32,307 nucleotides of DNA from Azolla pinnata. Its lineage: Eukaryota > Streptophyta > Polypodiopsida > Salviniales > Salviniaceae. The stretch is taken from contig JBBBWG010030199.1 in assembly GCA_037176905.1 (NCBI GenBank), positions 1-32,307 on the forward strand, in the 5' to 3' direction. Positions within the stretch are counted from its first letter, which is position 1, and each line of letters begins with the position of its first letter. Shown here piece after piece: positions 1 to 9,285 of this stretch. A program made the translations under genes and the position numbers. The notes beneath the pieces are model-generated. The model saw only the letters and a program-made list of their open reading frames with translations. It was not told the origin of the DNA and searched no databases.

Positions 1-49
1 GAGACAGCGCTTCCGTTTTTCCGTTCCCCTTTCGCTTCTTTGTCTCGCC

Positions 50-215
50 ATGAGCGAAGGAGGAGGCGGAGGAGGAGGAGGAGCTTCGGCGGATTCGTAC
101 ATCGGTAGCGTCATCAGCCTCACTTCGAAGAGCGACATCCGATACGAAGGGGTGCTCTACACTGTGGACACGGCAGAGTCGAACATGGCCCTTCAAAATG
201 GTATTTCATCCACGG

Positions 216-251
<36 letters not shown>

Positions 252-3200
252 GCGTGTCTTCCTCTCTATTATGCTTCCTAGATTGCTTCTGTTGTGTTTC
301 TTCTTTCGCATGGCATTGGAAGATGTCTATATTCCAATTGGAATATGTCTATATTTCAATTCTGTCCACCGTTTTGGCATGAATGGTGATGGATCATGGC
401 GACCTCTCCATCTGGTTTTTGCTCGAAAACTGCCATTTTTCCCATGCTTTCTTCCACCTGCGACTGTTGCCAGTTTCCATGGTCACACGTCAAGACATTA
501 ATACCGACGGTCGTTTGATTTTTGATGACGATTGATCTCTTGGTCTCCGTCTGTTGATCTTCTTTTTCTTTTTCTTTGTTATGCTTTCTTACACCCGAGA
601 TGTCGCTGGTCTCCATGGGTACGCGCCAACATGTTGTCGATCCTTTCACGACAACGATGATGATCGATCTCTCAGTCTCCATTCTCTCGATTTTCTTACA
701 CTGATGACGTTGCCAGTGATTATACGTCAAGATGATGATCCTTTCACGGCGATGAGGTTTTGATGATCACGTTCTGTGATATTTTATCTCATAATTGTGG
801 TTAGCCTTAGTGCTCATGCTTTCTTGCGCTTCCATTCTTTGTCATGACATTCATATCTCCCAGTTCCATGGCTTCATTGCTTTTTTAATGAATTTTTTTC
901 GTTCTTTCATTGTCCATTTACCTCTGGTTGTTTCTGTGTCATTATATGCCTCAAGAGATCCATCAGGTTTCCTTTTATTTCTTAGATTTCTCGCTGTTAT
1001 AGGATTTATGTCGATGCTTTTTCGAAGTTCACTGTCAAAATTGCTTGCATTATGGGCACACCGTAAGTTAATGAAATCAGTGGGTTCAGATTTTCTCTCT
1101 CTAGTTACTCCCATGCTATCATGTTTTTCTTTCCATGGACCTGTGTTTTACGTGTAGTAACAACATGCTGTTTTCACACCATATTGTCCTTATTTCAGTA
1201 AGATCCTTTGGAACTGAAGGAAGAAAGAAAGATGGTCCCCAAATCCCTCTAAGTGACAAAGTCTACGATTTCATCATTTTTCGTGGCAGTGACATCAAAG
1301 TACGTTTGTTTTTTTTTTACTGATTCTAGGATACTTTCCTTATTAGTTACTCTTAGTGGTAAGTTCTTATCTAAATGTTTACAGGATCTGCAAGTGAAAA
1401 TGTCACCACCACTGCGTGCAACCCAGCCTCAGCATTTACACCCTGATCCAGCGATCATCTCTCTACAGGTGTGGATTTAGGAATTAGAGAACGATATCAA
1501 TTATATGTACACACAACAACATCTATAGTAAGATGATAAATAGTCATTATAAGGGTGAGGAGCGAACTAAGAATGTGCTTAATCTTCTTTTCTTTTTTGC
1601 ACCTGCAAAATCTTATGCTTTGTATAAACAATCTCAGCCATCAGCAATGGGTGCACCATCAGTTGTTGGTTCTTCCACTTCTTCAGCAAACACTAGTCCG
1701 CCTGGCACTAATGCAACTGCAATTTCCACAGACATGACATCATATGCCAGCATTCCCTCAGTTTTCAGGAGCAGTGTTCCTCCATTATATCAACCGCAGG
1801 TCTCATGGGCCACGCCTCAAGTACCCCAAGCTAACATGTATTGGACAGGTTACTATAGGCCACCAGTAGGAATTCCATTTATTCAGCCACAAGCTCAGTT
1901 GCAATTTCCAGCTCTTCCATCGATGCCACTAAGTTATGCATCACTATCCAGATATCTACAACCGCTGAAGCCAACAATGGCTACATCTGTGTTTCCGCCT
2001 ACTAGTAGTTCTAGTTCAATGGTGCAAGAAAAAGCTGCTGATCTGCCATTAAATAGAACAGATACAATGACAAGAACTCTATCAGGTGGAGTTTCAGTCG
2101 CACAAGAGTCAACATCTTTGGCATCAGCAATGGAGACAAACGTGCAAAGAAACACAGTGGTTGAAGCATCAATCAGTAAGACTTCTACCGGGGATGAGAG
2201 CTTAAATGTGGTGACAACTGGAACCCGACCTGTTAGTAGTTCAGCAGCAGATTCGGGTAAGAAAGCTGGATTTTGCCATGTGATATTGTCGGAACAGAAC
2301 TTGACTCAGTTAACATTAACCAAGTCTGCACTTCCTACAGCCTCGACGTCACAAGAGGTGAAAGAGCCATTGCTTCCGTTACCTGCAAATTCTAATCAAA
2401 GGAAAGCTACTCAGGTATTTTCCTAAATTTTCAAATCTGAAGTTCTTGTTATGAACATCAATGGCAGTGTGACTAATAACCTTGGCTTTTGAACAAATGG
2501 AATGATGAAGATGGCATATGATCCAAGACTCGAGTCTGAATGGGGTCCATTTGCAATCCAATGATGAATGTCTATAAAGTCCTTTTTAAGTTTTGTAGGT
2601 CTGCTTTCTGTTTTCTGTTTGATTCTTCATCATATCCTCACAGAAAAGATGATTTATGTCTTAACGTTGGGTACATCAAGATGCTGGCTGATGTGGCCTA
2701 GCTCTTGAGCAAATCAATAGTAGAGTGATAGCCCCTCATAATCATTTTTTGTATTTTTAATCTTTGATGGAGAATGTTTTTGGATACCTATAACAGGTCT
2801 ATGGGTCTACAGCATATGCCTGGAGAGGGAAAGGAAGATGTGGCAGCATGTTGATGGTATTAAGTTGTGATTTATGAAGAATACAATGTGTTACGATTTT
2901 TATTCAGCATTGATTTCTTGAAACTGTATGCTGACTCGTATTCAGTTTAGTGAAGATTTCGACTTCACAGCGATGAATGAGAAATTTAACAAACATGAAG
3001 TTTGGGGGCAGCTTGGAAGAACTAGGTCCAGCGATAAGGGGGATGGAGAAGAAGATGCATCTAATTTACACCTTCACGATGCTGAAGAGGATTCCTACAG
3101 AACGGTGCCAATATATTTTTATTTAAGATCATTTTGAAAAGCCAATGCATTGAGTGGAGGATTGTTGGAAAGCAAGGAATATAGATATGTATGTGCATAG

Positions 3201-3661
3201 TTAAGATAATTAGGGTAGATTAGCAGATCAATATAGTGATATTCACATGCATAGTGATCCTGAGTTATTGGCTTGGTGATATTAATTTAGAAATGGCTAT
3301 TTCGAAATTTGTTGCAGCCAGTGTATGTCAAGGATGATTTTTTCGATACACTATCTTCTGATAGTGGAGGGCAAAATGAAAAGATGAAGTATTCAGAACA
3401 GAGGAAAGTCGATTCAGAGGTTTGTGCATTTTTCAATTCTTTTTTGTGAATGTTTTTTGAAACCAATTATGTGTAGTAATGGTGGGTGTGACATTGATCT
3501 AGACTTTTGGGAGTGAATCAGTTAGATCCCATGGCGGTCGAAGTATTGGGTATCGTCGTCGTGGTGCTGGTTACAGGGGAAGAGGATATTATGGAAATAG
3601 AGGTGATGGAAATCGTAGTCGAGGAAGAAACTATGCAAGAAGTCCTTCATTCTACTACTAG
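50..3661 (+). CDS. DCP5: DCP5/LSM14-like mRNA decapping activator (SCD6 family), 7 exons
   Basis: Coding exons read as 50-200, 1199-1299, 1385-1468, 1638-2414, 2946-3104, 3318-3419 and 3503-3661, all with GT-AG introns and matching phases, giving about 510 aa. Residues ~15-90 form the LSm14-type Sm fold (motifs [41 protein letters not shown]), very close to Arabidopsis DCP5. A long Ser/Thr/Pro/Gln-rich linker follows. Then come the FDF motif ([14 protein letters not shown], ~372-385), an FFD box ([13 protein letters not shown], ~426-438), a TFG box ([12 protein letters not shown], ~450-461) and an Arg/Gly/Tyr-rich tail ending in FYY. In this family the LSm and FDF parts recruit decapping factors and DEAD-box helicases in cytoplasmic P-bodies to repress translation and promote decapping. 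The ATG at 50 is the first one and gives a Gly-run N-terminus. Intron 1 (998 bp) opens with a CT run. Family call is firm; splice sites were read by eye. Confidence 0.92.
58..83 (+). repeat. GGA-rich microsatellite inside DCP5 exon 1
   Basis: Imperfect GGA/GGC triplets encode the eight-glycine run just after the initiator Met. Length variation here would change only the disordered N-terminus ahead of the LSm fold. Confidence 0.8.
218..247 (+). repeat. (CT)n microsatellite at start of DCP5 intron 1
   Basis: About 15 CT units begin roughly 17 bases after the first 5' splice site. GA/CT runs of this kind are bound by plant BBR/BPC GAGA-type factors. Regulatory use here is inference. Confidence 0.85.
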
Positions 3662-4237
3662 CGTTGGAATTTGTATAAGATATTACAGTGGATGTTTTCC
3701 TTAGCAAGATGTATGAAATATTATATATATACATACACACACACACACACACACAGGCACACACATATATGATTATATATGTACGTATGTATATGCATGT
3801 GTTTTATATACAAAAAAAAACCACCATTTTTGGAGCACCATTGACTCAAGCTTGTACAAATGGTGTCTTCTCAGTGGTGGCAGCCTATTCTTTATAAGAA
3901 AAATACTTCAAATGTTTGTAAAGAGTAGTAATATGCCCAGTTCTATGCTCCCCTACATTATTTCTTCTGTAGATATTGATGAAACTACGGGTTATTTGTA
4001 AAGGTCGAGGGTTTCATCTAATAATATATGGTGGCGTTTCAATGGACACTGCTCTATGGTTGTGTTTTGGTGAATAATGAATGCAAAGGAGTCTGCCAAA
4101 TTTCAGAGTTGAGTTTTGCTTTTGTGCGTGTGATGGGGCAGTAGACATGTGTAAAGATGTCCCAAAAGTAGATGCCAAGAAGGTTTATCACTCAGATATA
4201 TTCTTAAAAGACAGGTAAATTTGAAAGGATGAACAGT
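3662..4237. other. DCP5 3' flank with AC microsatellite, no gene seen
   Basis: This stretch follows the DCP5 stop codon. It is AT-rich and holds an AC run at about 3733-3754 flanked by AT-rich ATAC/GTATGT-like sequence, which is probably 3' UTR and terminator. No coding sequence could be supported. Confidence 0.6.
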
Positions 4238-4708
4238 CAGATTCTTGTACTGATCAAAATGCGTTGAAATTCATGACAAAATTTGTCAGATTTTTGTACC
4301 GATCACAACAAATACACGCTGAAATCCATAACAAATTTTGTCAGATTTTCGTACTGATCACACAAATATGTTGAAACCCATAACAAAATTGGTCAGGTTT
4401 TTGTACCGATCACAAATATGTCGGAATCCATAACAAACTTTGTCCTACTTTTGTACTGATCACACAAATATATTGAAATCCATACCAAGTTTTCGTCAGA
4501 TTTTTGTACTGATCACACAAAAAATGTTTGAAATCCACGATTAATCTTGTCCGATTTTTGCACTGATCGCAAAATATGTTGAAATCCACCACAAGCTTTT
4601 GTCAGATTTTTGTACTGATCACACGAAAATGTTTGAAATCCACGATTAATTTTGTCAGGTTTTTGTACTGATCACGAAATACGTCGAAATCCACGACAAA
4701 TTCTTGTG
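4238..4708. repeat. ~54-bp minisatellite abutting the PPR gene 3' end
   Basis: About nine or ten diverged copies carry the core TTTTTGTACTGATCACA followed by ATGTTGAAATCCA. The TGATCA/CGATCA cores fall near 4251, 4300, 4355, 4407, 4457, 4510, 4564, 4616 and 4669, a spacing of 49-55 bp. On the minus strand a 54-bp unit is 18 codons and yields a periodic peptide of the type IVDFKHFLCDQYKNLTK over several units. The array ends about 48 bp short of the PPR stop codon, so it probably lies in that gene's 3' UTR. Confidence 0.85.
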
Positions 4709-4755
4709 CACTTGAGTTCTCACAGAGTGCTGCTAGCCAGGTTTTTTTTTTCTTC

Positions 4756-6996
4756 TCATTCACAGCGACGTTTGTGGAATCTGTTCGCGACCTCCGTCCT
4801 TGCCATCTCGATGCGCCCAGCTTCACCCTCCATACCCACAACAGAATAGATATGGAACATGCACAGATATGTTGCATCATCCTTGGCATCGAGCTGCACT
4901 GCCTCATCGAAGGCATACTTCGCAAGCCCAACATCGCCCCACTTCCGGCAAGCGCCCAACAGAGTGCGCCAAATCGTAACGCTGGGCTGCAACGGCATCT
5001 TCGTTATGATAGCAATCGCGCTCTGCATACGGCCAGCTCGAGCGACGAGATCAACCGCGCAATTGTAGTGCTCGAGGGCGGGTTCGAATCCATACTCCTC
5101 GCAGATCGCCTCGAAATGCTTCCATAACGACAAGCCTTCATGACTGTATGCATTGATGATGCAAACAAATGAGGTAGCATCGGGGCGTATACCTTCTCGC
5201 CTCATTCTCTCGAGTATGCCGAGAACGCTCACGCACTCCCCACGGTGAGCATACCCAGTCATCAGCGCATTGCACGCGACGACGTCGCGAGATCGGGGCC
5301 TGTCGAACAAGCATCTCGCTGCCCCGATCAGACCGCATTTCGCATACATAGAAACCAAGGCGTTGTCGATGGGCACTTCCTTCTCCAAACCCTTGCTCAG
5401 AATCTCGCCGTGCATCTGCTGCCCTTCTCCCATGAACCCCAAATTGCCGCATGCTATCAAGCCCGAAAGAAACGTAGCCTCGCCAGGTGCGATGCCCTCG
5501 TCTTGCATCTCGTGAAAACAGTGGAGCGCTTTGCTGTCGTCTCCGTATTCGGAGTATCCCGCGATCAGAATCGTCCACGAGACAACATCGTGCCCAGCGA
5601 GCCTATCAAACACTTCTCGCGCTTCTTCGAGATGCACCGACCTCGTGTACATGTCCACCAAGGAGTTCCCCAGCAACGCATCGGATTCGAGCAAACCCTT
5701 CTTGACAATGTCAGCATGCAGCTTTTGTCCCGATGCTCCGGTGGCTCCCGCGCTTCTGCACGCTTTTAAGCTGCAGGTAAGTGTAGTGGCATTCGGAGAA
5801 ATGCGCTCGTGATGCATGTTTTCCAATTGCTGAAGGGCTTCCTCGCCGTGGCCTTGTTCGGCATACGCTCCGATGAGTACATTGAAGGATACCACATTTC
5901 TCGCCGCATGCTTGTTGAATACTTCTTGTGCATCTGCAAGCGAGCCACACTTGGCATACATGTCGACTAGCGCGTTTCCAATCAGCGTGTCCGTTTCAAA
6001 CCCCTTTTTAACGACTTCTGCATGCTTCTGATACCCTCTAACCAATGATCCGAGAATTCCACATGAAATCAAACCGCATAGAAACGTTGTGGGGGTTGGA
6101 GAGATTCCTCGGTATTGCATTTTTTCCATGTAGAGAAGTGCCTCCTCACAGTGTTCATGCTCCACATAACCTGATATGAGGGCAGTCCATGTGACCGCAT
6201 TGCAACAAATGGGTTGTTGCTTATCAAACACGGCTTGTGCTTCTTCGAGCACGCCACACTTCACGAGCATATCAATCAAAGCGCACTTGAGAAAGGCATC
6301 GTCCCCCAAAAATCCATTTTTCACAACTTTTGCATGCATGTTTCTTCCCTCGCCGAGGTTCCGCAGCTTGCTGCAAGCTTTAAACATGCAAACATACACA
6401 AACACATCTGGAATGATGCCCTCACTTTGCATCACCTCGAAAGAATTCAGTGCTTCGCTGTAAAATCCATAATCTACATACCCGGTGACTAAAGCTGTCC
6501 ATGATACTATATCTCTCTCGGGCACCTGTTGGAACACTCTTTCGGCACTTTCGAGACAACCACATTTCACATACATATTGATCAGTGTACATCCAACGAA
6601 AGAGTTCCTCTCAAGCAGCCCTTTCTGGGTAATATCATTGTGGATGAAGAGGCCTTCCTTCAGGTCTTTGCGCTCGATGCAGGCCTTTAATAAGTCCACA
6701 AATGTGTATTCCGAAATGCAGAAGGGGCTGCCGTGAAGAAGCAACTGACCTGCTGGCTTACGAGAATCTGCATACATACCGAGATCACGATTAGCAGAAC
6801 TATCGATGGCACCGGTATGACCGTGTAGGAGTGCATTGCCTACACATGAATAGTGATGGCATGCTATTCTGTCATGCATGTCTCTGAAGTTTATAGATAT
6901 GGATAAAAGTGGCCTTTCCAAAGATGGGCGCGATCGAAACCCACGGCATTGTGAGCACCGACGGAATTGCCAAAGGCAGACACATGTTTTTCTCAT
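4756..6996 (-). CDS. PLS-class pentatricopeptide repeat (PPR) protein, E subgroup, no DYW domain
   Basis: A single intronless frame of 746 aa from the first ATG (complement of 6994-6996). The frame stays open a further 27 bases upstream, but only to a TTG. The Arg/Ser/Cys-rich N-terminus (~1-40) fits organelle targeting. About 17 PPR motifs follow in P-L-S order from ~100, each with signatures such as DIVSWTALVTGY, LINMYVKCGCLESAERVF and ALVDMYAKCGSLADAQEVF. They end in P2-L2-S2 and the E1/E2 motifs (VTIWRTLLGACRKWGDV, DDATYLCMFHIYSVVGM). The protein stops at RFHKRRCE, without the KEPGCSWIE stretch and DYW deaminase that commonly follow. PLS PPR proteins bind organelle transcripts one base per repeat and direct C-to-U editing or processing; an E-only member would need a deaminase supplied in trans. 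Target and organelle cannot be read here. Single-exon PPR genes are typical of land plants. Confidence 0.93.
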   Translation of the reverse strand: MRKTCVCLWQFRRCSQCRGFRSRPSLERPLLSISINFRDMHDRIACHHYSCVGNALLHGHTGAIDSSANRDLGMYADSRKPAGQLLLHGSPFCISEYTFVDLLKACIERKDLKEGLFIHNDITQKGLLERNSFVGCTLINMYVKCGCLESAERVFQQVPERDIVSWTALVTGYVDYGFYSEALNSFEVMQSEGIIPDVFVYVCMFKACSKLRNLGEGRNMHAKVVKNGFLGDDAFLKCALIDMLVKCGVLEEAQAVFDKQQPICCNAVTWTALISGYVEHEHCEEALLYMEKMQYRGISPTPTTFLCGLISCGILGSLVRGYQKHAEVVKKGFETDTLIGNALVDMYAKCGSLADAQEVFNKHAARNVVSFNVLIGAYAEQGHGEEALQQLENMHHERISPNATTLTCSLKACRSAGATGASGQKLHADIVKKGLLESDALLGNSLVDMYTRSVHLEEAREVFDRLAGHDVVSWTILIAGYSEYGDDSKALHCFHEMQDEGIAPGEATFLSGLIACGNLGFMGEGQQMHGEILSKGLEKEVPIDNALVSMYAKCGLIGAARCLFDRPRSRDVVACNALMTGYAHRGECVSVLGILERMRREGIRPDATSFVCIINAYSHEGLSLWKHFEAICEEYGFEPALEHYNCAVDLVARAGRMQSAIAIITKMPLQPSVTIWRTLLGACRKWGDVGLAKYAFDEAVQLDAKDDATYLCMFHIYSVVGMEGEAGRIEMARTEVANRFHKRRCE

Positions 6997-7630
6997 CCCT
7001 GCACCTTTGGAAAGTGCATTCAAGGCATTCAGCTGCAGGCTGAACGCGAACCCTAGTTCCCATTTCTTCGCTTATTTCGATCGATTCAGGAACAACACCA
7101 AATGTGTTTGAACGAGATTGGATCCTGTGGAGTAAAAACTTCTAGTTTCCACGCATGCACAGTTTTCGATCGGTCGCTATACAAACACCTGTGGCTGAGG
7201 TGCCTGACATCTTGGGTTTTTGGTTATATCTTTCTTCCTGACTCCAATCTCCCATCAGCAAGATTTGCAAGGTTTCTGCATCCACTGAGATACACCCCAC
7301 TTTCTAGCTTCCAAAGCTCAGCTATTCAATAAGGATCGAGACATGACCCCATCTGCAGACGGATGTCTGAGCTTGAAGAAACGTTTCTTCTTGGGGGCAA
7401 ACTCGAGCCGCTGGTTCTCTTCAAAGCAAAAGAAACATCGAGATAACAAACACATGCCCGTTCCGATTCAGGCTGAGAGATGAACATGGTGAGCAAATCA
7501 GGGCTCGGAAGAAAGAGCTCCGTTTCTTGAGGACCGACTGACTGAGCTCTCTGGATGCGGAAGATTTGAGCAGCAGAAAACGAGGGAAAGAAGCAGACAT
7601 TACCTTGTTGACAGAGATCAGGAAGAAGAT
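6997..7630. other. Upstream region of the PPR gene, no gene seen
   Basis: This is non-repetitive spacer 5' of the minus-strand PPR gene and presumably holds its promoter and 5' UTR. Short frames occur on both strands but none resembles a known protein or shows coding bias. Confidence 0.5.
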
Positions 7631-7635
7631 CAGAT

Positions 7636-8098
7636 GTTCATGCATGCATTCATACATGTTTATAGAAGAGCATGCACATGTACATCCATGCAACACATAC
7701 ATACATGCACACATACATGCATGCATGTACACACGCATACATGCATGCATGCACACGCATCCATACATGCATGCACGCATGCATACATACATACATACAT
7801 GCATGCACGCATGCATACATACATACATACATGCATGCATGCATGCACCCGCATACATACATGCATACACACATACACACATACATACATACATGCATGC
7901 TCATTGCATTTTGTTGAGGGTCAGAACATGGTCTCATGCAATGCATACATACGATGCCCACAACATCACCATGCAACACATACATCCATGTTTGGTTGCA
8001 TTGTGTGAGGATTAGAACATGGTACCATGCAACACATGCATGCATGCATACATACATACATACATGCGAGGGTCCGGAGGAGCAGCACTGCATACATA
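7636..8098. repeat. CATG/CATA/CACA tetranucleotide-rich microsatellite tract
   Basis: Long runs of CATG, CATA and CACA units, densest at 7680-7900 and again at 8035-8065. Between them a ~36-bp segment (GTTGAGGGTCAGAACATGG type at ~7912) recurs about 93 bp later (near 8005), so the tract has also been duplicated as a block. Because the units lack stop codons, several frames on both strands are open with Met/His/Cys/Thr-rich nonsense peptides. Confidence 0.9.
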
Positions 8099-8267
8099 CA
8101 TGTTCGGAGTCGGGATCTGCTTCTCGAGCATGAAATGTTTGTCCTGGTGGCGTCGATCTTCCATCAGTCGATTTACCAGTCGAAAATCGATCGATGGCTT
8201 GCTAACTTTCGGTCGGGATGATCCGCGTCACACGATTCCTGTTGTTTTAAGTGGCCGAATCTTCTCC

Positions 8268-8293
8268 GAGAGAGAGAGAGAGAGAGAGAGAGA
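8268..8293 (+). repeat. (GA)n microsatellite
   Basis: About 13 perfect GA units in the spacer between the PPR gene and PSB33. Confidence 0.9.
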
Positions 8294-8390
8294 ACGTGTC
8301 ATCGTTGATCGAGCTGCTCCAAACATTGATCCCGAATTCTGGCCTATCTGATGTACTCTTCGGGGACGGGGTGTTGCTGCATCAAAACTC

Positions 8391-8595
8391 GGTCCGCTTC
8401 CGTCGGCTGATCAGCTCATCAATCGATCGCTGAATCGACTCAGCGGAATCATCGAATCGAAAATCATCGGCCGATCGGTATCCAGGAAGTCGATCCGCTT
8501 CCGTTGGCTGATCAGCTCATCCTTCGAGATCAGTCGATCGCTGAATCGACTCAACAGAATCATCGAATCGAAAGCATCGACTGATCAGCTCACCC
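8391..8595. repeat. 101-bp diverged tandem duplication
   Basis: The block beginning CCGCTTCCGTCGGCTGATCA at 8394 recurs as CCGCTTCCGTTGGCTGATCA at 8495. Both are followed by ATCGATCGCTGAATCGACTC-like sequence. A third partial CTGATCAGCTCA occurs near 8581. There is no coding content. Confidence 0.8.
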
Positions 8596-8664
8596 TTTAT
8601 AATCAATGAGTCAGTCCGCCGTCGATTGTTTTGGAGTGACGCAAGTCTTCGTCCAAGCGATCTT

Positions 8665-9185
8665 ACCCTAACCCTAAGTCCACAGCAAACTTTACCCCAA
8701 CCCTAACCATTAGTCAACAACAAACTTAAACCCAACCCTAACCCTAAACTCAGAGCAACCCTAAGTCCAGAACAGACTCAGCACCTAACCCTAACCCTAA
8801 CCCTAAGTTCACAACAAAGACCCTAATCCTAACCCTAAGTCCACAACAGCCTTTACCCCAACCCTAATCATGAGTCCGACAACAGACCTAACCCTAACCC
8901 CATCTAACCCTAAGTCCACAACAAACTTAACCCTAACCCCACCTGCCTCTAAGCCCACAACAGACTTAATCCTAACCCTAATCCTAACCCTAACCCTAAC
9001 CCTAACCCTAACCCTAACCCTAACCCTAACCCTAAGTCCACAACAAGCTTTACCCCAACGTTAACCCGAATCCTAATCCTAACCCTAACCCTAACCCTAA
9101 TCCTAATCCTAACCCTGACCCTAATCCTAATCATAATCCTAACCCTAACCCTAATCATAATCCTAACCCTAACCCTAACCCTAAT
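8665..9185 (+). repeat. Interstitial telomere-like array (CCCTAA type) upstream of PSB33
   Basis: Roughly 520 bp of CCCTAA repeats. The most perfect block (about eight tandem units) lies near 8986-9034. The left half alternates CCCTAA runs with a recurring spacer of the type AGTCCACAACAAACTT, a higher-order unit. The right half is degenerate CCTAAT/CCCTAA. The unit is the 6-base TTAGGG type, not the 7-base TTTAGGG type usual in plants. It ends only about 100 bp before the PSB33 start codon. Confidence 0.93.
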
Positions 9186-9285
9186 CTGGTCTTCTCCCCC
9201 AAGTGGCTAATTTTCGAGCTGTAGATCTTGTTGCTGCCATATCTCCTCCGTTTTGTGAGGCTCTACTCTGTCAAGACCTCAGGCG

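Noticed and set aside
5079-5091. GGTTCGAATCC, a tRNA T-loop-like motif
   Set aside because: It lies inside the PPR coding sequence (Gly-Phe-Glu-Pro codons on the minus strand), with no acceptor stem or anticodon arm around it.
4652-5812. Plus-strand frames of 65-174 codons opposite the PPR gene
   Set aside because: They are antisense shadows of a strongly supported PPR coding sequence with no motif of their own.
7566-8093. Overlapping frames of 75-149 codons on both strands
   Set aside because: They arise because CATG/CATA repeats lack stops. The peptides are Met/His/Cys/Thr nonsense in several frames at once.
8665-9185. A true chromosome end
   Set aside because: Genes continue on both sides and the array is degenerate, so it is interstitial.
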